Shown: positions 5,178 to 8,209 of the stretch, one piece after another
Layout: every line of letters starts with the position of its first letter
How positions within the stretch are numbered: position 1 is the first letter of the stretch
Source of the DNA: Anaerolineae bacterium
GTDB taxonomy: Bacteria; Chloroflexota; Anaerolineae; JAFGEY01
Direction: 5' to 3'
NCBI GenBank assembly: GCA_016931365.1
Contig: JAFGEY010000049.1
Location: 1-8,209, forward strand
Length of the DNA: 8,209 nucleotides
Translations under genes and position numbers: made by a program
Notes under the pieces: generated by a model
Database searches by the model: none
Told to the model about the DNA's origin: nothing
Seen by the model: the letters and a program-made list of their open reading frames with translations, nothing else

Positions 5178-6293
5178 ATGACTTACCAACTGTATGGCCT
5201 GACCTCAATGGCCGAACTGATCGGTGATTTTGTGGTTTATCGCAACCTGGTACCGGCAGACCGCCGTCTGCCAACAGTGACTGACCTGGGGCTGACTGGC
5301 AGTTTGCCGCGCAAGTCGGAACCCGATTATGGGCGCGTCGTCGCCGAAATCTTGCGCCGGGCACGAACATTGGATCGCCCCGATGCGGCGATCAAGGAAC
5401 TGCTCTTTATTGGCGATACGCGGCTGCTCGACAGCACGGCGTTCAAAAATATCTGTGCGGCGGGCGGCTGGCCCGGCTGGTGCTTTATCGGACGAGATAC
5501 GCCGTCGGAAGCGCCGCAAGCGCAGATCGAAGGCCAGTTGTACGTCGCCAACCGCTGGTCGGCGCTGCCGGGGTTTGTCCGTTTTGTGCAGGAACAGGGG
5601 TTTACACTCGACGCGGGCACAGTCGTGGTGATCGATATGGATAAAACGCTGGTCGGCGCGCGCGGCCGCAATGACAAGGTGATCGACGAAGCGCGGGTGG
5701 AAGGCGTGCAGCGCACCGTCGCCGATCTGTTGGGGCCGGACTTTGACCTGGCGGCGTTTCAGACATCCTATGACGAATTAAACCGGCCGGCCTATCATCC
5801 CTTTACTGCCGACAACCAGGATTACCTGGCCTACGTTTGTCTGATTCTTGGCGCGGGTCTGTTTGATCTGGATAGCGTAATACAAGACGTACAATCAGGG
5901 CAGTTAAAGGATTTTAACGACTTTATCCGGCGCGTACAGGATCGACACCTCGAACTCGTCGCCAGTGGCCTCACCCTAGTGCACGATGCGGTATGGGCCT
6001 GCGTCCAGGCCGGCGATCCGACGCCGTTCAAGGCCTTCCGCTACAACGAATACCTGACCACGACGGCGCGTTTTGGCGACCTGCCCGGTGCCCACGTGGA
6101 TGACGTGCTCAAGCAGCGCATCGTGATCACTCAAGAAGTGTGCGAGACGGTGCTGGCCTTGAGGGAAAAAGGCGCGCTGCTCTTTGCTCTTTCAGACAAG
6201 CCGGACGAGGCGTCGATGCCGAGGGATACGCAGGCGCAAGAAGGAATGAAAGCGCTGCACCACCTGCAAACGTCAGTGGTGGGCGAATCGTAA
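5178..6293 (+). CDS. HAD-superfamily-like protein of unknown function, motifs in apparently permuted order
   Basis: A 371-residue protein (from ATG 5178) that I do not recognise as a named family. It carries a clear HAD motif I, VVVIDMDKTL (149-158, D153 and D155). A likely motif II serine follows near the C-terminus, LLFALSDKP (334-342, S339). No lysine/GD motif follows; the protein ends about 30 residues after motif II. Instead, ELLFIGDTRLLDSTAFKNI (74-92) near the N-terminus looks exactly like a HAD motif IV segment (GDxxxxD: D80, D85), followed by a strand WCFIGRD. The helical region 165-330 would be the cap. This suggests a circularly permuted HAD fold (IV, I, cap, II). Conserved DxDxT argues for metal-dependent phosphoryl transfer; the substrate is unknown. 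It follows asd by 11 bases and is closed by a terminator at 6304, so it belongs to the aspartate/methionine unit. A metabolic repair or phosphatase role is only a guess. Confidence 0.7.
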   Translation: MTYQLYGLTSMAELIGDFVVYRNLVPADRRLPTVTDLGLTGSLPRKSEPDYGRVVAEILRRARTLDRPDAAIKELLFIGDTRLLDSTAFKNICAAGGWPGWCFIGRDTPSEAPQAQIEGQLYVANRWSALPGFVRFVQEQGFTLDAGTVVVIDMDKTLVGARGRNDKVIDEARVEGVQRTVADLLGPDFDLAAFQTSYDELNRPAYHPFTADNQDYLAYVCLILGAGLFDLDSVIQDVQSGQLKDFNDFIRRVQDRHLELVASGLTLVHDAVWACVQAGDPTPFKAFRYNEYLTTTARFGDLPGAHVDDVLKQRIVITQEVCETVLALREKGALLFALSDKPDEASMPRDTQAQEGMKALHHLQTSVVGES

Positions 6294-6303
6294 AAGAAAA
6301 AAA

Positions 6304-6333
6304 CCGGAATTCTCAAGAATCTCGGCTTTTTTT
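6304..6333 (+). terminator. Intrinsic terminator after the metB-lysC-asd-HAD unit
   Basis: CCGG (6304-6307) pairs with TCGG (6322-6325), and AATTC's last four bases (6309-6312) pair with GAAT (6317-6320). There is one A-C mismatch and one G-U, with a TCAA loop. Seven T residues follow at 6327-6333 and seven A residues precede at 6297-6303, so it may act on both strands. It starts 11 bases after the stop codon at 6293. Confidence 0.8.
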
Positions 6334-6354
6334 GCTTGCTGCAAGCTTACTGCA

Positions 6355-7203
6355 ATGACTATAAAAGGCGTTTTCTTTGATTTTGGTTTTGTGATTGGTT
6401 ATCCAACAGCCGGCATTAACCGGAAGTATTTCTATCTGGATTGGGATGGCATTGATGCCATTCTCAAAGACCGGGACCTGACGCTGCATTTACGGCCAGA
6501 CGTTGGGCGCGCGGGGTTGGAAGCATTCTTTGAGCGGGAGATCTATGGCGTTTTTGTTGAACACGAACAGACTGATACTATTGACCCTCAAACCAACAAC
6601 CTCTTTCTAAACAAGCTTCACCTGGTCTTCAACTGTCCTATCGATCAGTTGTTGGTAGACCAGCTATTGGCTCACATTGACACGATGAAATACATGATCG
6701 TTGATGCAAAGGCTATGGAGGTTGTTGCAGAACTAAAGCGGAGAGGTTTTCGACTGGCGTTGGTTTCCAATATGATGTTGCCAGGCAAATTACTGAAGGC
6801 CAAGTTGCAGGAAGCGAATGTCCTGGCCTATTTTGATCATATCACTACCTCGTCGGATGTGGGGTTTATCAAACCTCACCCGGAGATTTTCCGCCAAACA
6901 TTGATGCAGAGCAAGTTGCGACCAGACGAGGTAATCTTTGTGGGAGACACCTATCAACAGGATATTGTTGGGGCAAAACGAGTGGGATTGAAGACGGTGT
7001 GGCTAAACAGTCGGCATGAGCCGCGAGCGATGGCTAGAGGGAATCCGCCTGATTATGAAATAGAGACACTGGGAGAGTTGATTGAAGGACCGCTATTACA
7101 TGGGCGAGAAAGCGGGCTAACAAATCGCTCAACGCCCCACCAGGGCGTCAGGAAACTTGGCCGCCGCGCCGTTGGGCGACCAAGATCTCATTCCAAGGAT
7201 TGA
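6355..7203 (+). CDS. HAD-superfamily hydrolase (subfamily IA-like), lower-GC, with odd C-terminal extension
   Basis: A 282-residue HAD hydrolase with all motifs in canonical order: FFDFGFVIG (7-15, nucleophile D9), LALVSNMM (134-141, S138), GFIKPHPEIF (170-179, K173) and VIFVGDTYQQDIVGAKRVG (193-211, D198, D203). The second motif I acidic residue is glycine (DxG rather than DxD). That variant occurs in some family members such as YihX-type phosphatases, so activity is possible. The substrate is not predictable. The ATG at 6355 has no Shine-Dalgarno sequence and lies only 21 bases after a terminator T-tract. The base composition differs from its neighbours: 22 of 60 bases are G+C at 6361-6420, against 42 of 60 at 5461-5520. 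The last 30 or so residues (from about 251) are basic and unlike a HAD C-terminus. They are encoded by an attC-like palindrome (7115-7177), so the natural end may have been near 250. This suggests horizontal arrival. Confidence 0.8.
   Translation: MTIKGVFFDFGFVIGYPTAGINRKYFYLDWDGIDAILKDRDLTLHLRPDVGRAGLEAFFEREIYGVFVEHEQTDTIDPQTNNLFLNKLHLVFNCPIDQLLVDQLLAHIDTMKYMIVDAKAMEVVAELKRRGFRLALVSNMMLPGKLLKAKLQEANVLAYFDHITTSSDVGFIKPHPEIFRQTLMQSKLRPDEVIFVGDTYQQDIVGAKRVGLKTVWLNSRHEPRAMARGNPPDYEIETLGELIEGPLLHGRESGLTNRSTPHQGVRKLGRRAVGRPRSHSKD
7115..7177 (+). mobile_element. Candidate integron attC-like recombination site
   Basis: The left end GGCTAAC (7115-7121) is nearly complementary to the right end GTTGGGC (7171-7177, an exact GTTRRRY core site), with one mismatch and one G-U. 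Inside, TCAA (7129-7132) can pair with TTGG (7157-7160) as L boxes. A perfect hairpin ACGCCC-CACCA-GGGCGT (7132-7148) forms most of the tip. The length of 63 bases fits attC sites. Against it, the left box breaks the RYYYAAC consensus at one base, the arms are unequal, and no integrase or second attC is visible here. If real, it would make the HAD gene upstream a gene cassette. Confidence 0.35.
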
Positions 7204-7396
7204 AATGGGCAGTCCAAGTAGGCAAGCTGAACGGTGAGATCGTCGCACATGTCAGTGTCTGGAACCTGAACAGGCGAATCGGATATTCATTTCGGTTTCT
7301 TCTCAGCCAGAATAAAGGGATGATAGCTGGTGGGTTCGGTTGATCAATCTGCGCACGACGCTTGAGAAAATCGCTCCCGAGTTGGAGTTAACGTAG
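7200..7396 (+). pseudogene. Possible remnant of a small frameshifted ORF of unknown function
   Basis: One frame from 7200 reads LKWAVQVGKLNGEIVAHVSV then WNLNRRIGYSFRFLLSQNK, and breaks at TGA 7341-7343. A second frame from 7316 reads RDDSWWVRLINLRTTLEK and IAPELELT to TAG 7394-7396. Joining them at the AAA run 7314-7316, as if one base were lost, gives about 65 continuous protein-like residues. No ATG is in frame: the candidate start is TTG 7200, or the frame could come from further left, where it is open through the attC-like site. I do not recognise the family. It may be chance reading. The remainder of the gap, 7397-7477, shows nothing I can name. Confidence 0.28.
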
Positions 7397-7477
7397 CTTT
7401 TGTCAAGCATGATTTTCGCAGGGCCAGGGCTGCTGCAAAGTCTATTTCTGAAGCCCTACGACACACTAACATATCCT

Positions 7478-7500
7478 GCGTAACGGAATCCCTATTACGC
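7478..7500. repeat. Inverted repeat between convergent HAD and glycosyltransferase genes
   Basis: GCGTAA (7478-7483) and TTACGC (7495-7500) form a perfect 6-bp stem with an 11-base loop. It starts 2 bases past the glycosyltransferase stop on the minus strand. No T-tract follows on either strand, so a terminator role is weak. Confidence 0.4.
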
Positions 7501-7501
7501 G

Positions 7502-8209
7502 CTATTGGCGATAAACTTTATCCAGCACCACCGCCGTCTGCCGGGCACAGCGCTCCCAGGTAAAGGTTGCGCTGCGTTCCAGTCCCCGCCGGATCAGCTG
7601 CGCCCTGAGTGTCGCATTATCCAGGACTTGGGTGATGGCAGCGGTCATTGCCTCCATATCGGTCGGATCGAACAACAACGCCGCATCGCCGACGACTTCC
7701 GGCAGCGACGAGGTGTTGCTGCACGCGACAGGCGTGCCACAGGCCATTGCCTCCAGCACCGGAAAGCAAAATCCCTCGTACAACGACGGCATCACGAACA
7801 AGCTGGCCCCGCTGTACAACGCCGGTCGGTCCGCGTCATCGACAAAGCCGGGCAGCACCACCCGCGCCCCGACGCCGGCCGCCTCGGCCTGCGCCCGCAA
7901 ATCCTCGGCCAGCCAGCCCCGCTTGCCAGCCAAAACCAGCTTGATCTCACCGAGCGGAACCCGAGCAAAGGACTGAATCAATCGAGAGAGGTTCTTGCGC
8001 GGCTGGAGCGTGCCCAGGTAGAGCAGATACGGCCCGTCGATGCCGTATTGGGCCTTGACCGCCGCCGTCGCCGCCGGGTCTTGCATGGGGCGAAATCCCC
8101 CGTCAATGCCCAGATGTACCACCGTAATCCTCGCCGGGTCGGCATGATAAAAGCGCACCAAGTCATCTTGGGTGGCTTGTGAATCGGCGATCAGGTGCGC
8201 CGCCGCGCG
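7502..8209 (-). CDS. Glycosyltransferase, family 4 (GT-B fold), C-terminal part (truncated by window edge)
   Basis: The visible 235 residues read in one open frame from the window edge to TAG at 7504-7502, so the N-terminus lies outside. The fragment opens RAAAHLIADSQATQDDLVRFY and ITVVHLGID, the usual end of the GT4 N-terminal domain and linker. The nucleotide-sugar-binding domain follows: LLYLGTLQPRKNL (visible residues about 62-74), LVLAGKRGW (about 91-99), VLPGFVDDADRPALYSGA, and the EX7E motif EGFCFPVLE (E145, E153) inside MPSLYEGFCFPVLEAMACGTPVACS, then SLPEVVGDAALLFDP. Such enzymes transfer a sugar from a nucleotide donor, often mannose or glucose, in cell-surface polysaccharide, glycolipid or trehalose-type synthesis. 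Donor and acceptor are not readable. It converges on the HAD gene. A TTG at 8161 is internal, not a start. Confidence 0.92.
   Translation of the reverse strand, partial: RAAAHLIADSQATQDDLVRFYHADPARITVVHLGIDGGFRPMQDPAATAAVKAQYGIDGPYLLYLGTLQPRKNLSRLIQSFARVPLGEIKLVLAGKRGWLAEDLRAQAEAAGVGARVVLPGFVDDADRPALYSGASLFVMPSLYEGFCFPVLEAMACGTPVACSNTSSLPEVVGDAALLFDPTDMEAMTAAITQVLDNATLRAQLIRRGLERSATFTWERCARQTAVVLDKVYRQ

Noticed and set aside
6240..6300. A frameshift near the end of the permuted HAD gene hiding a normal motif III/IV
   Set aside because: Only 10 bases separate the stop from the terminator hairpin, and no frame in 6240-6355 shows a KP or GDxxxD motif.
8159..8161. TTG at 8161 as the start of the glycosyltransferase
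   Set aside because: The frame continues upstream to the window edge with typical GT4 residues (HLIADSQATQDD), so the codon is internal.
1..8209. CRISPR arrays, tRNA or rRNA genes, transposases
   Set aside because: No regularly spaced repeats, cloverleaf-like or rRNA-like stretches, or transposase motifs were seen on either strand.

Overview
This window comes from a fairly GC-rich bacterial chromosome. No taxonomic marker gene is present. The mix of a plant-like cystathionine gamma-synthase, an archaeal/fungal-type aspartate-semialdehyde dehydrogenase, an S-box (SAM-I) leader and a B12-type radical SAM gene would fit Chloroflexota or a similar deep-branching phylum. That is an inference with low confidence.

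Layout. (1) Positions 1-824, minus strand: thpR (RNA 2',3'-cyclic phosphodiesterase), followed with a 4-base GTGA overlap by the 5' end of a cobalamin-binding radical SAM gene that leaves the window. (2) Positions 825-1217: a compact divergent control region. It has a thpR promoter on the minus strand and, on the plus strand, a strong TTGACA-17-TATAGT promoter. The plus promoter is followed by a 5' leader hairpin, a complete SAM-I riboswitch aptamer, a readable antiterminator, an intrinsic terminator, and a second hairpin that buries the Shine-Dalgarno sequence of the next gene. (3) Positions 1218-6293, plus strand: cystathionine gamma-synthase (metB-like), aspartate kinase (lysC), aspartate-semialdehyde dehydrogenase (asd), and an unrecognised HAD-like protein whose motifs look circularly permuted. 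An intrinsic terminator at 6304-6333 closes the unit. (4) Positions 6355-7203, plus strand: a second, canonical HAD hydrolase of clearly lower GC, with no visible Shine-Dalgarno sequence. Its reading frame runs through an attC-like imperfect palindrome. (5) Positions 7204-7501: no intact gene. It holds the remains of a possible frameshifted small ORF (7200-7396) and an inverted repeat (7478-7500). (6) Positions 7502-8209, minus strand: the C-terminal two thirds or so of a family-4-type glycosyltransferase that enters from the right edge.

How the genes work together. LysC and Asd carry aspartate to aspartate-4-semialdehyde. Cystathionine gamma-synthase joins activated homoserine to cysteine on the way to methionine. 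Homoserine dehydrogenase and the homoserine-activating enzyme are not in this window. The SAM riboswitch ahead of the first gene is the expected feedback control: high SAM stops transcription in the leader. Whether that control extends to lysC and asd depends on the 133-base gap at 2439-2571, which holds only a weak hairpin and short heptamer repeats.

The most interesting items are the two-layer leader (transcriptional riboswitch plus an SD-masking hairpin), the apparently permuted HAD protein, and the possible integron-cassette-like character of the AT-richer HAD gene.
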